From: Sinomicrobium weinanense
Lineage (GTDB): Bacteria > Bacteroidota > Bacteroidia > Flavobacteriales > Flavobacteriaceae
DNA length: 64,000 nucleotides
Direction: 5' to 3'
Assembly (NCBI RefSeq): GCF_018863395.1
Contig: NZ_JAHKRR010000011.1
Span: forward strand, 88,522-152,521
Each line of letters begins with the position of its first letter. The first letter of the stretch is position 1. A program made the translations under genes and the position numbers. Shown here piece by piece: positions 1 to 8,370 of this stretch. The notes beneath the pieces are model-generated. The model was not told where the DNA came from, did no database searches, and was given only the letters and a program-made list of their open reading frames with translations.

Positions 1-116
1 TTCAGCTCAACACCTCTTAATTCGGTTACGTGTACGAAGATGTCTTTGCCTGTTTCGTCGTTGGTAATGAATCCGTAACCCTTTGATTCATTAAAAAATT
101 TAACTGTTCCTGTCAT
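1..116 (-). CDS. Cold-shock domain protein (CspA family), 5' part only
   Basis: The first 38 residues are visible; the gene runs off the left edge of the window. They begin MTGTVKFFNESKGYGFI and continue with DIFVHV, the RNP1 and RNP2 nucleic-acid-binding motifs of the CspA/CSD family. Such proteins are about 63-70 residues, single OB-fold, cytoplasmic, and act as RNA chaperones. ATG at 116 is the natural start because the family begins directly with this strand. A -7 box lies about 30 bases upstream (144-151), so the leader is short, unlike the long regulated leader of E. coli cspA. Identity is secure; whether it is cold-inducible cannot be seen. Confidence 0.93.
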   Translation of the reverse strand, partial: MTGTVKFFNESKGYGFITNDETGKDIFVHVTELRGVEL

Positions 117-143
117 TATAAATAAGAAATAAAATTTGAGTAA

Positions 144-151
144 CAAATGTA
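144..151 (-). promoter_or_regulatory. Bacteroidota -7 promoter box of the cold-shock gene
   Basis: On the minus strand this reads TACATTTG, matching the TAnnTTTG consensus of the main Bacteroidota sigma factor, 28 bases before the ATG. No clear TTG is found 19 bases further upstream, so only the -7 half is supported. Confidence 0.5.
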
Positions 152-200
152 GGATTTATATAAACACGAAAGGTTAAATAATTGTTTTTTCTCAAAAAAA

Positions 201-437
201 TTATTGATTTTCGGCATTTTTATCTTCTTTTTGCTCTTTAAACAGCGTAAAGTTGCGTAAATTCTTACCCTTATAACGATGTATTAAAAACAGCGGCATA
301 AGCACAAATGCCATAACAACAACGGTAGCCCCAATGATGAGATGACCCGTTTGCGGCTGTTCGGCCCATATAAAATAATAACCGGTGCCAAGGGCTGCAA
401 GAATGGCAAAAAACAATATGCGGATAAGGATTTTCAT
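201..437 (-). CDS. Small two-helix membrane protein, unknown function
   Basis: A 78-residue protein with two hydrophobic segments, about residues 5-24 and 33-53, separated by a short polar turn (WAEQPQTGH), and a charged C-terminal tail rich in Lys, Glu and Asn. It therefore looks like an inner-membrane hairpin with both ends probably cytoplasmic. No family was recognised. It lies upstream of the cold-shock gene on the same strand, with about 85 bases between them that contain that gene's own promoter, so co-transcription is not required. The size, compact hydrophobic pattern and plausible start support a real gene, but a role cannot be assigned. Confidence 0.7.
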   Translation of the reverse strand: MKILIRILFFAILAALGTGYYFIWAEQPQTGHLIIGATVVVMAFVLMPLFLIHRYKGKNLRNFTLFKEQKEDKNAENQ

Positions 438-566
438 GATAGCAAAGTTACAATTTAATATGGCCTTAATGCAAGTATTAGGAATACCTGAAATTTATTA
501 TAGAGAATTTACTAAGAAGACAAACCGGGAGAATGTAATTGTCAACAATTTATAAAACTACTTATT

Positions 567-920
567 ATGGCTTATAACAAACAACTTGCAGACAATGTAA
601 GGGAGTATTTAGCCCGGTTCCCGGAAATGGAGGTCGAGGAAAAGAAAATGTTCGGAGGCCTGGCATTTATGATCAACGGCAAAATGTGTGTCAACGTAAG
701 TGACGACAATTTAATGTGCCGTTTTGATCCCGGTATTACGCAGGACATAGCCGGGAAAACAGGTTTTTTACCGATGATCATGAAAGGAAAAGAATATAAG
801 GGGTATTGCTATGTCGAACCCATTGGATTTGAGCACAAAAAGGATTTTGAGTTCTGGATAAACCTTTGCCTTGATTTTAACGACAGGGCAAGATCTTCGA
901 AGAAACGAAAGAAAAAGTAA
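567..920 (+). CDS. TfoX/Sxy N-terminal domain protein
   Basis: 117 residues. The stretch KKMFGGLAFMINGKMCVNV (residues 27-45) followed by LMCRFDP is the core of the TfoX N-terminal domain, a fold first described in the competence regulator TfoX/Sxy. Stand-alone copies of about 110 residues are common in Bacteroidota and are not shown to regulate competence; many annotations simply say TfoX/Sxy family. The C-terminus ends in a very basic tail (RARSSKKRKKK). The stop codon coincides with the start of a duplicated piece of the neighbouring chloride-channel gene, so the last few residues may have been altered by that rearrangement. Family assignment is good, function is unknown. Confidence 0.85.
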   Translation: MAYNKQLADNVREYLARFPEMEVEEKKMFGGLAFMINGKMCVNVSDDNLMCRFDPGITQDIAGKTGFLPMIMKGKEYKGYCYVEPIGFEHKKDFEFWINLCLDFNDRARSSKKRKKK

Positions 921-970
921 AGGATATCAGCTTGCAGCGGTATGCCATGAGAAGTTTGGACCTGATAAAT
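916..970. repeat. Duplicated 3' end of the chloride-channel gene, outer copy
   Basis: About 55 bases here repeat 1092-1148 with only a handful of differences. The second copy lies inside the 3' end of the chloride-channel gene and encodes its last residues (AYRRKLISFT). This outer copy would encode AYRCKLISFT on the minus strand but is not attached to a gene. It begins at the tfoX stop codon. Confidence 0.8.
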
Positions 971-996
971 AATCTCAACACCCGGACTAATCAACT

Positions 997-1084
997 CAAA
1001 ACCTTAAACTTTGAACTTTAAACCTTGAACCTTCCCTTCAGCTCTGCTCAGGGACCAAACCTTGAACTTTGAACCTTGTACCTC
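997..1084. repeat. Degenerate short-period repeat array (AACCTT/AACTTTG units)
   Basis: Two runs of units such as AAACCTTG, AACTTTG and AAACCTT fill 997-1033 and 1057-1084, interrupted by a short unrelated segment. The array sits between the two copies of the duplicated channel-gene end and abuts the channel stop codon. It does not encode a protein on either strand. Similar arrays with other sequence occur at 3321, 17585, 18655, 32430 and 41110. Confidence 0.7.
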
Positions 1085-2879
1085 ACCGGGCAGTAAAGGA
1101 TATCAGCTTGCGGCGGTATGCCGTGAGGAGTTTGGACTTGGATATAAAACCTACATATGCGTTGTTTTGAACAACGGGAAGATTCCATGCCCCGCTGTCC
1201 TGGAATTTCTGCATAACCTTGGTCATCTGGTCTTTTTCCAGGTCGATCAATGCGGGAGGATCGTGCATAACGTCAGAAGCGGAGATCTCTTTATATAACG
1301 ACTGGTCGAACATAATGGGCCGGATATCATCGAGTAAGATCACTCCGGCGAGGGAATTGTCCTTTTTATTCAGCACCGGGAAAATGTTCCGGCTCGACTT
1401 CACCACGGCATTGTGCACAATGTCACCGAGGGTCATGTCGGGATACACAGGGATAAAATTCTTCTCAATAACCCTGTTCATGTCCATGAGGGTCAGGATA
1501 GCCTGGTCTTTATTATGGGTGATGAGTTGGCCTTTCCTGGCCAGTTCCATAGTATAAACGGAATGTGATATAAAATACTTGGTAATGGCAAAGGAGATGG
1601 CTGCTGTGACCATCAGCGGGATAAAGAGTTCATATCCCCCGGTGAGTTCCGCAATGAGGAAGATCGCCGTGAGCGGGGCGTGAAGCACCCCGGCCATAAG
1701 GCCTGCCATACCTACAAGGGTAAAATTACTTTCAGAAACCGCTGTGTTGCCCAGTCCGAGCACATTGATGATCTTGGCCAGGCAGTTCCCCATAATACTG
1801 CCCATAAAAAGGGTAGGGGCAAAGATACCTCCCACACCTCCGGCTCCAAAGGTAAGACAGCTGGCAATGACCTTAAAGAACACCAGTCCGGCAAGGAGAA
1901 GAATGACTATCCAGACATTGTCTACATCCAGGTTGAAAAAATTGTTGACCAGGGCTTTTTCAGGATTGCCCTTGATAAGGTTGTTGATCACATCAAAACC
2001 CTCACCGTATAATGGCGGGATAAAAAACAGCAGTACCCCGATGCCCAGGCCACCGATCAATAACCGGTGTATGGGAGATTTAATGTTGTCAAAAAAGCGG
2101 TGTGTACGGTGGTAGACCGTGGCAAAATAGATAGAGACCAATCCCGATACGGCTCCGAGGATAATAAAGAAAGGAACGTCGTTAATAGAAAAGCTGTCTA
2201 CGATCTGGAAGGGCAGCAGGCTGTCCGACCCGAAGAAAAAATAAGAGGTGATAATGGCCGATATGGAAGCCAGCAGAAGCGGAAGCATGGAAGCCAGGGT
2301 AAGGTCCAGGCTAAATACCTCGATGGCAAAAATAATAGCGGCAATAGGTGCTTTGAAAATAGACGACAGGGCTCCTGCCGCCGCACACCCGATGAGCAGT
2401 GTACGGTTGGCCTGGTTCATGTGAAACAGCCTCGCAATATTGGAACTTATGGCAGCCCCCGTAGCTACCGTAGGGCCCTCCAGTCCGACAGACCCTCCGA
2501 AACCGACAGTGATGGGAGCAGTGAAAATAGACCCCACCATCTGAAACTGCCGGATGATCCCCTTTCTTTTGGAAATGGCGTAGAGTGTGGAAGGGATGCC
2601 GTGGCTTACCCGGTGCCGGATCACATATTTCATAATGAGGTAAGTGATCGTAAGGCCGATGATCGGAAAAATAAAATAAAAGGCCTGATGATAGTATTGC
2701 ACCAGATTACCTTCCAGGAGGTGCTGGATAAAGTGGGTAAAGTTTTTCAGGATCACAGCGCCCATACCTGAAGTAAAACCCACGAGTACACTGAGTATAA
2801 ATATAAACTGGCGCTGGGAAATATGCTTGGCACGCCATATTAGAAACCTGGTGAGTAATGATCTTTCCTGTTTTGGCAT
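1083..2879 (-). CDS. CLC-type chloride channel/transporter with C-terminal CBS domains
   Basis: 598 residues from the first ATG; an upstream TTG/GTG would add six residues but the ATG after it is preferred. The membrane part shows the CLC signature regions: SHGIPS (about 92-97), GLEGP (132-136, carrying the gating Glu134), and GGIFAP in the second half. The C-terminal roughly 140 residues hold two CBS repeats, which in this family bind adenine nucleotides. Two positions differ from the E. coli antiporter ClcA: the anion-coordinating Ser of GSGIP is aligned with His, and the internal proton-pathway Glu aligns with Val after FAIE. That fits many bacterial CBS-containing CLCs and leaves open whether it is a channel or an exchanger. 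The last codons are duplicated downstream. Confidence 0.92.
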   Translation of the reverse strand: MPKQERSLLTRFLIWRAKHISQRQFIFILSVLVGFTSGMGAVILKNFTHFIQHLLEGNLVQYYHQAFYFIFPIIGLTITYLIMKYVIRHRVSHGIPSTLYAISKRKGIIRQFQMVGSIFTAPITVGFGGSVGLEGPTVATGAAISSNIARLFHMNQANRTLLIGCAAAGALSSIFKAPIAAIIFAIEVFSLDLTLASMLPLLLASISAIITSYFFFGSDSLLPFQIVDSFSINDVPFFIILGAVSGLVSIYFATVYHRTHRFFDNIKSPIHRLLIGGLGIGVLLFFIPPLYGEGFDVINNLIKGNPEKALVNNFFNLDVDNVWIVILLLAGLVFFKVIASCLTFGAGGVGGIFAPTLFMGSIMGNCLAKIINVLGLGNTAVSESNFTLVGMAGLMAGVLHAPLTAIFLIAELTGGYELFIPLMVTAAISFAITKYFISHSVYTMELARKGQLITHNKDQAILTLMDMNRVIEKNFIPVYPDMTLGDIVHNAVVKSSRNIFPVLNKKDNSLAGVILLDDIRPIMFDQSLYKEISASDVMHDPPALIDLEKDQMTKVMQKFQDSGAWNLPVVQNNAYVGFISKSKLLTAYRRKLISFTAR

Positions 2880-2966
2880 ATTACCTTTTTTCACCAAGAT
2901 AGAACTTCTGGATTAATATTCTGCTCATTTTCTGATCATTGAGTTCAATAGTGGTATAATAAAGCG

Positions 2967-2974
2967 CAAAATTA
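2967..2974 (-). promoter_or_regulatory. -7 promoter box upstream of the chloride-channel gene
   Basis: Minus strand TAATTTTG matches TAnnTTTG, with a TTG 21 bases further upstream (spacing two longer than the usual 19). It would give a leader of about 80 bases. Confidence 0.4.
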
Positions 2975-3024
2975 AAAACATTAATATGGTTATCCCAAGT
3001 TTTTTATGTTTTTTAAAACCAATG

Positions 3025-3060
3025 AAAAATCCCGTTGGATATGACTCCGAACGGGATTTG
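3025..3060 (-). terminator. Intrinsic terminator after the Lys/Cys-rich peptide gene
   Basis: A perfect 10-base stem, AAATCCCGTT (3027-3036) pairing with AACGGGATTT (3050-3059), with a 13-base loop. Read on the minus strand it is followed by a run of T, and it lies 10 bases after the stop codon at 3070. Confidence 0.8.
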
Positions 3061-3069
3061 CTTTTAGGA

Positions 3070-3222
3070 CTATAACTTAGGGCATTTTTTGCAATGTGTC
3101 TTGCCCTTCTTTTTATATTTTTTGCAACACTTCTTTTTCTTTTTGCACATCATGTCGCATAGTAAGGCACAATGTGTATTGCTCAAGTGCGTCCCGGCTG
3201 CATCTCCCGTATATCGCTGCAT
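3070..3222 (-). CDS. 50-residue Lys/Cys-rich small protein
   Basis: The reading frame runs from ATG at 3222 to TAG at 3070-3072. The N-terminal half is ordinary (MQRYTGDAAGTHLSNTHCAL) and the C-terminal half is almost only Lys and Cys: CDMMCKKKKKCCKKYKKK then HCKKCPKL. Seven Cys (at about 18, 22, 26, 32, 33, 44 and 47) plus a His suggest metal binding or disulfides and the charge suggests nucleic acid or envelope contact, but no family function is known to me. Reality is supported by a near-ideal promoter 31 bases upstream and a perfect hairpin terminator just downstream, which together make a complete single-gene unit. ATG codons at 3150 or 3153 are alternative starts and would give a peptide of about 27 residues. 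Confidence 0.7.
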   Translation of the reverse strand: MQRYTGDAAGTHLSNTHCALLCDMMCKKKKKCCKKYKKKGKTHCKKCPKL

Positions 3223-3252
3223 TTACTACTTTAAATTTATTCTAAATAAGTG

Positions 3253-3282
3253 CAAATATAATATAAAATATTAAACTTCAAA
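3253..3282 (-). promoter_or_regulatory. Promoter of the Lys/Cys-rich peptide gene
   Basis: Minus strand TTTG (3279-3282), 18 bases, then TATATTTG (3253-3260). This matches the Bacteroidota TTTG/TAnnTTTG promoter closely. The predicted transcript starts about 25 bases before the ATG at 3222. Confidence 0.75.
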
Positions 3283-3320
3283 TACATGACGATGAATTCC
3301 CGGGGTAGTTTACCGATTAC

Positions 3321-3370
3321 CAGCCTTCTAACTTCATACCTCTAACTTCGTACTTCTAACTTCAGCTCTT
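3321..3370. repeat. Degenerate repeat array (CTAACTTC/GTACTTC units)
   Basis: Three to four units of CTAACTTCnTAC(C/T)T cover the end of the aspS gene and the bases just after its stop codon. The last residues of AspS (LKLEVRS) are encoded within the array, so the repeat may have altered the protein's C-terminus. Confidence 0.6.
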
Positions 3371-5090
3371 CCAGTTGCTCTTTGTCTATGGGAGCAGGAG
3401 CGTTGATCATCACATCGCGGCCGGCATTGTTTTTCGGGAAAGCGATGAAATCGCGAATGATCTCCTGTCCGCCGAGAATGGCTACCAGGCGGTCAAATCC
3501 GAAGGCTATGCCTGCATGGGGAGGCGCGCCGTACCGGAAAGCATTCATCAGGAAGCCAAACTGGGCTTCGGCCTGTTCCCGGGTAAAGCCGAGCAATTCA
3601 AACATCCTGCTTTGTAAGCCGGAATCATGGATACGGACAGAACCACCGCCTATTTCGTTTCCGTTGAGCACCAGGTCATAGGCATTGGCCCTCACTTTAC
3701 CGGGCTCAGTATCGAGCAGGGCAATATCTTCCGGTTTGGGCGAAGTGAACGGGTGGTGCATGGCGTGGTAGCGTTCGGTTTCCTCGTCCCATTCGAGCAG
3801 GGGGAAATCCACGACCCAAAGCGGGGCAAATTCATCGGCTTTTCTCAGGCCAAGTCGTTCGGCCATTTCCATACGAAGTGCGCTCAACTGTGTCCTGGTC
3901 TTGCCGGTGTCCCCGGCCATCACGAGGATAAGGTCGCCCGGTTTGGCTCCGGTGGCTTCCGCCCATTGTGCCAGATCTTCCTCTGAATAGAATTTGCCTA
4001 CGGACGATTTAAAGGACCCGTCTGCATTGTACTTGGCCCAGACCAGTCCGTTGGCCCCGATCTGCGGGCGTTTAACCCAGTCGATAAGGGCATCGATCTG
4101 TTTACGGGTGTATTCGGCAGCACCGGGAACGGCGATACCGACAATCAGTTCCTGGGCATCAAAGACATTAAAGCCTTTTCCTTTGGCCAGGTCGTTAAGT
4201 TCGCCAAATTCCATACCGAAGCGGATATCTGGTTTATCATTACCATACTTTTGCATGGCCTCGGCATAGGATATTCTGGGAAAACGGTCAGTATCCACGC
4301 CCTTGATCTCCTTGAGCAGGTGTTTGGTCAGGTTTTCAAAGACCTGCAGGATGTCTTCCTGTTCCACAAAGGTCATTTCACAGTCGATCTGGGTAAATTC
4401 GGGCTGCCTGTCGGTCCTGAGGTCTTCGTCCCGGAAACATTTGACGATCTGGAAATACCGGTCCATACCACCTACCATAAGCAATTGCTTAAACGTTTGC
4501 GGCGATTGCGGAAGGGCGTAGAACTGCCCTTCGTTCATACGGGACGGGACCACAAAGTCGCGGGCACCTTCGGGGGTGGATTTGATCAGGTAAGGAGTTT
4601 CCACCTCGATAAAGCCCTGTTGCGAAAGGTAATTCCTCACCTGCATGGCCACCTGGTGACGGAAAATGAGCTTGTCCTTCACCGGATTTCTCCGGATGTC
4701 CAGGTAACGGTATTTCATCCGGATATCCTCGCCGCCATCGGTATTGTCTTCTATGGTAAACGGGGGAAGTGCAGCTGAGTTCAGCACCTTGAGGCCGCTA
4801 ACCAGTATTTCGATATCGCCGGTAGGGATATTTTTGTTCCTGGATTCTCTTTCGATCACCGTTCCGCTCACCTGGATCACAAATTCCCTGCCGAGGGTCT
4901 TTGCTTTTTCAAAAACGTCTTTCGGCGTTCTTTCCTCGTCAAAGATAAGCTGGGTAATGCCGTAACGGTCGCGCAGGTCGATCCATATCATAAATCCCTT
5001 GTCGCGTGTCTTTTGTACCCAGCCGGCCAGGGTCACTTCACTGTTTACATGAGAAATCCTCAGTTCTCCGCAAGTATGACTTCTGTACAT
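3342..5090 (-). CDS. aspS: Aspartate-tRNA ligase
   Basis: 582 residues, the usual bacterial AspRS length. An OB-fold anticodon-binding domain comes first (about 1-105, with [20 protein letters not shown]), then the class II catalytic core. Motif 1 and the flipping loop are seen around [20 protein letters not shown], motif 2 as [16 protein letters not shown], and motif 3 as [15 protein letters not shown] near the C-terminus. The roughly 120-residue GAD insertion of bacterial AspRS lies between. It charges tRNA-Asp with aspartate in the cytoplasm. Whether it is discriminating or also charges tRNA-Asn depends on gatCAB, which is not in this window. It stands alone, with its own ATG at 5090. Confidence 0.98.
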   Translation of the reverse strand: MYRSHTCGELRISHVNSEVTLAGWVQKTRDKGFMIWIDLRDRYGITQLIFDEERTPKDVFEKAKTLGREFVIQVSGTVIERESRNKNIPTGDIEILVSGLKVLNSAALPPFTIEDNTDGGEDIRMKYRYLDIRRNPVKDKLIFRHQVAMQVRNYLSQQGFIEVETPYLIKSTPEGARDFVVPSRMNEGQFYALPQSPQTFKQLLMVGGMDRYFQIVKCFRDEDLRTDRQPEFTQIDCEMTFVEQEDILQVFENLTKHLLKEIKGVDTDRFPRISYAEAMQKYGNDKPDIRFGMEFGELNDLAKGKGFNVFDAQELIVGIAVPGAAEYTRKQIDALIDWVKRPQIGANGLVWAKYNADGSFKSSVGKFYSEEDLAQWAEATGAKPGDLILVMAGDTGKTRTQLSALRMEMAERLGLRKADEFAPLWVVDFPLLEWDEETERYHAMHHPFTSPKPEDIALLDTEPGKVRANAYDLVLNGNEIGGGSVRIHDSGLQSRMFELLGFTREQAEAQFGFLMNAFRYGAPPHAGIAFGFDRLVAILGGQEIIRDFIAFPKNNAGRDVMINAPAPIDKEQLEELKLEVRS

Positions 5091-5374
5091 TGTCTGTTAG
5101 TTAATTAATAGCTCTGTATGCTGTTTCCGGACAAACGGGTGAAACATCACTTCATGACAATTTTACTGTCGGTTTTCCCGATATCCGGAATCCGGGATGC
5201 AAATGTAAGAAGATATATGGTTTCGGGCAGGCAGGACCCTGTGATTTTTGAAGAACTAAGAATAGATGTCTTAAATACGATTAATTTAATTAATTATCAT
5301 AAAATTTATCTATTTGATATTTTGGTGTTAAATTTTTCCTAATTTGGTTATGACAAAACTTTAAAAAACATATT

Positions 5375-8353
5375 ATGAAACCAACATTAAGGAAATTATT
5401 TTTCCTCTGGTTCATGTTATCCGCCCCAATTGGAGTCATGGCCCAGGAAGAAGTAAACGGAACAGTAAAAGAAGCCAGCACCGACCTGCCCCTGCCCGGT
5501 GTAAACGTGGTGATCAAAGGAACAACTACCGGAACGGTAACTGATTTTGACGGGAACTTTCAGATCAGTGTCAGTGAATTTCCTGCTACCCTGGTTTTTT
5601 CCAGTTTAGGGTATAAGACCATAGAGCAGAGTATTTCCGGCGGAGGTGCTGTGAATGTTGTGATGGAACAGGATGTCACCGGTCTGGAAGAAGTGGTGGT
5701 AACAGGATTGGCAACCACCATTAAGAGGAGTAACTCGGCAAATGCGGTCTCTTCCATTTCTGCCGAAGAACTTGTAGGTGTGGCACAGCCCCAAACCCTG
5801 GACGGTGCTCTTGCAGGTAAGTTTACCGGTGCTCTGGTCAGTGCCAACTCCGGTGCCCCCGGCGGAGGATTGTCCGTTAAACTGAGAGGGGTGACCTCTA
5901 TTTTCGGAAATTCCCAACCCTTGTATATTGTGGACGGTGTTTATGTAGATAATTCTTCTATTTCCGGCGGATTAAATGATGTTTCAGGAGCTGCCGGACA
6001 AGGATCTTCATCCAATCAGGATAACCCGTCCAACCGTATTGCCGATCTGGATCCGAACGACATTAAGAATATAGAAATATTAAAAGGAGCCTCTGCCGCC
6101 GCCATATATGGATCGAGGGCTGCTGCTGGTGTTGTGATCATAAGCACCAAAAGAGGTAAGCAGGGAAAAACCCAATTCAACTTATCGCAATCCTTTGGTT
6201 TTAACAGTGTAATTAATTTGCTCGGGTTACGGGACTGGAATGAAGAACGTGCGCTCGATGCATTCGGGGAGGGCGCTGACGTGGCTTATGCAGAAGCGCG
6301 CGACGCCGGGACGCTGGTAGATTACGAAAAGGAAATATTTGACAACAAAGGTTTTATAAGCAGCACTGGTTTTAGTGCCAGCGGAGGGGGAGAGAAGACC
6401 ACGTTCTATGCCGGTATGAGCCATAAGAATGAAAAAGGGATCGTAAAAAACACCGGTTATGAAAGAGTGTCGTTACGTCTTAACCTGGACCACCGGGTGT
6501 CTGACCGGATAAAATTAAGCCTGAACTCAAATTATATATATTCTTCTGCCGATCGCGGTTTTTTCAATAACGATAATACCGGGTCAACGATCGGGGTAAC
6601 GCTTACTTCACTGCCTCCCTGGGCCAAACTGCAACCGGATGCCGAAGGGAACTATCCCGACAACATCTATGGAGGTTCTAACCCCTTGCAGACCATTGCC
6701 CTGATGACCAATAATGAAAAGGTTAACCGTTTTATTATCGGAGGATCCGCGACCATAGATATTTATAAAAGCCTGAAATCCGATTTACAGTTGATACTTC
6801 GTGGGGGACTGGATGGTTATAACCTCAATACCAGGGCCATATTTCCGAAAGAGCTGCAATTTGAAAAAAGGAGTAACGGGGGGCTTAACGGACAATCCAT
6901 ACAGGGATCGACAGAAAACAAGAACATCAACTATTCGGCATTCCTGGTACATAATTTTAATACCGATAGCAATATTAATTTCAGAACCCAGGCCGGGATC
7001 ACCCGGGAAGTGTTTGACAGGAATTCCTACCTGATCTCCGCTTTTAATATGATCGCTTCGGAAACCAATGTGGACCAGGCGGGCGGACAACGGATAGACC
7101 AATTCAGGCTAAAACAGGAAGATTCCGGGTTTTTTGTTCAGGAAGAGGTTAATTTTCAGGATAAACTGATCGGGACCATCGGACTCCGGGGAGATAAATC
7201 TTCCAATAACGGGGATGCCAACAAATTGTATTATTACCCCAAGGCATCGCTCGCAGCCAACCTGCATGAGTTCGACTTCTGGAACCTGGGAAAAGTAAAC
7301 CAGTTTAAATTAAGGGCCGCTTATGGCGAGGCCGGGAACTTTCCGGCGTTCGGTTCTCCTTTTACTTCCTTTAACAGTACCTTTATACGTGGGGTTGCAG
7401 ACCAGAGTGTTGTGGGGATACTCCTCGACGGGGTGCTCGGAAACCCGGATATAGAACCCGAAAGACAGAAAGAACTGGAGCTGGGGCTGGACCTCGGATT
7501 GTTCGACAACCGCTTAAACTTTGAATTTACATGGTACAATAAAAAGGTAGATGACCTGCTGGTACAGACCAACAGGGAGCCTTCTTCCGGATTTACGACG
7601 GAATGGAAGAATGCCGGAAACCTTAAAAATACAGGGGTGGAGATCACCCTGAATGCCCTGCCTTTTGACGGCGAAGATTTTACGTGGAACAGCAATGTAA
7701 CCTTTTTTAAGAACAAGTCCGAGATCACGGAGCTCAATGTACCTGCATTCAACCTGGGAGCATTTGGTGCTTCCTTGGGAACTTACAGGATAGAAGAAGG
7801 CAAAAGCGCAACCCAGATCGTAGGGATCAGCCCGGACGGCCTGGTTAAATTCGGGGATGGAGAACCGGATTTCCAGATGACCTTCAATAACAACCTTCAG
7901 TATAAAGACCTGGAACTTTCCTTTTTGTTCCACTGGAAAAAAGGAGGAGACAATATTAACCTCACCAGCCTGCTTACCGACCTGAGCAAAACCAGCCATG
8001 ATTATGACGATTTCGGACTGGACCCTACGGGGACATTGCCCAACGGGGAATACCGGGCCGGTCAGGTAGGGACATCTGCCGATGTTTTTGTGGAAGATGC
8101 CTCTTATTTAAAGTTGAGGGAGGTAGGATTGTACTATAACTTTCCCGGGGAACTCGTGGAGCGATGGTTCGACGGCTATATAGCTAATATCAGGCTGGGC
8201 TTTACAGGCACCAACCTGTTGACCTTTTTCGATTATAACAGTTATGACCCGGAAGTGTCTAACTTCGGGGGAAATGGTCTGTCTGCCGGGGTAGATGTTA
8301 CCCCATTCCCGTCTTCCAAGCGCTATATGTTTAATCTGTCTGTTGACTTTTAA
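5375..8353 (+). CDS. SusC/RagA-family TonB-linked outer membrane protein
   Basis: 992 residues. A signal peptide (about 1-23, ending VMAQE) is followed by a CarboxypepD-regulatory-like domain (about 25-100: LPGVNVVIKGTTTGTVTDFDG), the TonB-box-type junction, a plug domain with LYIVDGVYVDN, and a 22-strand barrel ending in an aromatic residue (FNLSVDF). SusC proteins form the TonB-dependent channel beneath a SusD lid and import oligosaccharides, peptides or other polymers. The susD-like gene begins 17 bases downstream, so the two are one transcription unit. No sensor, sigma/anti-sigma pair or hydrolase is adjacent, so the substrate cannot be inferred. Confidence 0.96.
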   Translation: MKPTLRKLFFLWFMLSAPIGVMAQEEVNGTVKEASTDLPLPGVNVVIKGTTTGTVTDFDGNFQISVSEFPATLVFSSLGYKTIEQSISGGGAVNVVMEQDVTGLEEVVVTGLATTIKRSNSANAVSSISAEELVGVAQPQTLDGALAGKFTGALVSANSGAPGGGLSVKLRGVTSIFGNSQPLYIVDGVYVDNSSISGGLNDVSGAAGQGSSSNQDNPSNRIADLDPNDIKNIEILKGASAAAIYGSRAAAGVVIISTKRGKQGKTQFNLSQSFGFNSVINLLGLRDWNEERALDAFGEGADVAYAEARDAGTLVDYEKEIFDNKGFISSTGFSASGGGEKTTFYAGMSHKNEKGIVKNTGYERVSLRLNLDHRVSDRIKLSLNSNYIYSSADRGFFNNDNTGSTIGVTLTSLPPWAKLQPDAEGNYPDNIYGGSNPLQTIALMTNNEKVNRFIIGGSATIDIYKSLKSDLQLILRGGLDGYNLNTRAIFPKELQFEKRSNGGLNGQSIQGSTENKNINYSAFLVHNFNTDSNINFRTQAGITREVFDRNSYLISAFNMIASETNVDQAGGQRIDQFRLKQEDSGFFVQEEVNFQDKLIGTIGLRGDKSSNNGDANKLYYYPKASLAANLHEFDFWNLGKVNQFKLRAAYGEAGNFPAFGSPFTSFNSTFIRGVADQSVVGILLDGVLGNPDIEPERQKELELGLDLGLFDNRLNFEFTWYNKKVDDLLVQTNREPSSGFTTEWKNAGNLKNTGVEITLNALPFDGEDFTWNSNVTFFKNKSEITELNVPAFNLGAFGASLGTYRIEEGKSATQIVGISPDGLVKFGDGEPDFQMTFNNNLQYKDLELSFLFHWKKGGDNINLTSLLTDLSKTSHDYDDFGLDPTGTLPNGEYRAGQVGTSADVFVEDASYLKLREVGLYYNFPGELVERWFDGYIANIRLGFTGTNLLTFFDYNSYDPEVSNFGGNGLSAGVDVTPFPSSKRYMFNLSVDF

Positions 8354-8370
8354 CCTAAAAATCCGAGATC

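Noticed and set aside
2067..2771. Long open frame on the plus strand (234 codons) opposite the chloride-channel gene
   Set aside because: It is antisense to a well-supported gene, has no recognisable domain and a composition typical of a shadow frame.
1083..2879. Chloride-channel homologue as a fluoride-specific CLC
   Set aside because: The changed Ser and Glu positions recall CLC-F, but the SHGIP loop lacks the CLC-F-type Met and CBS domains are present, which fits ordinary CBS-type CLCs better.
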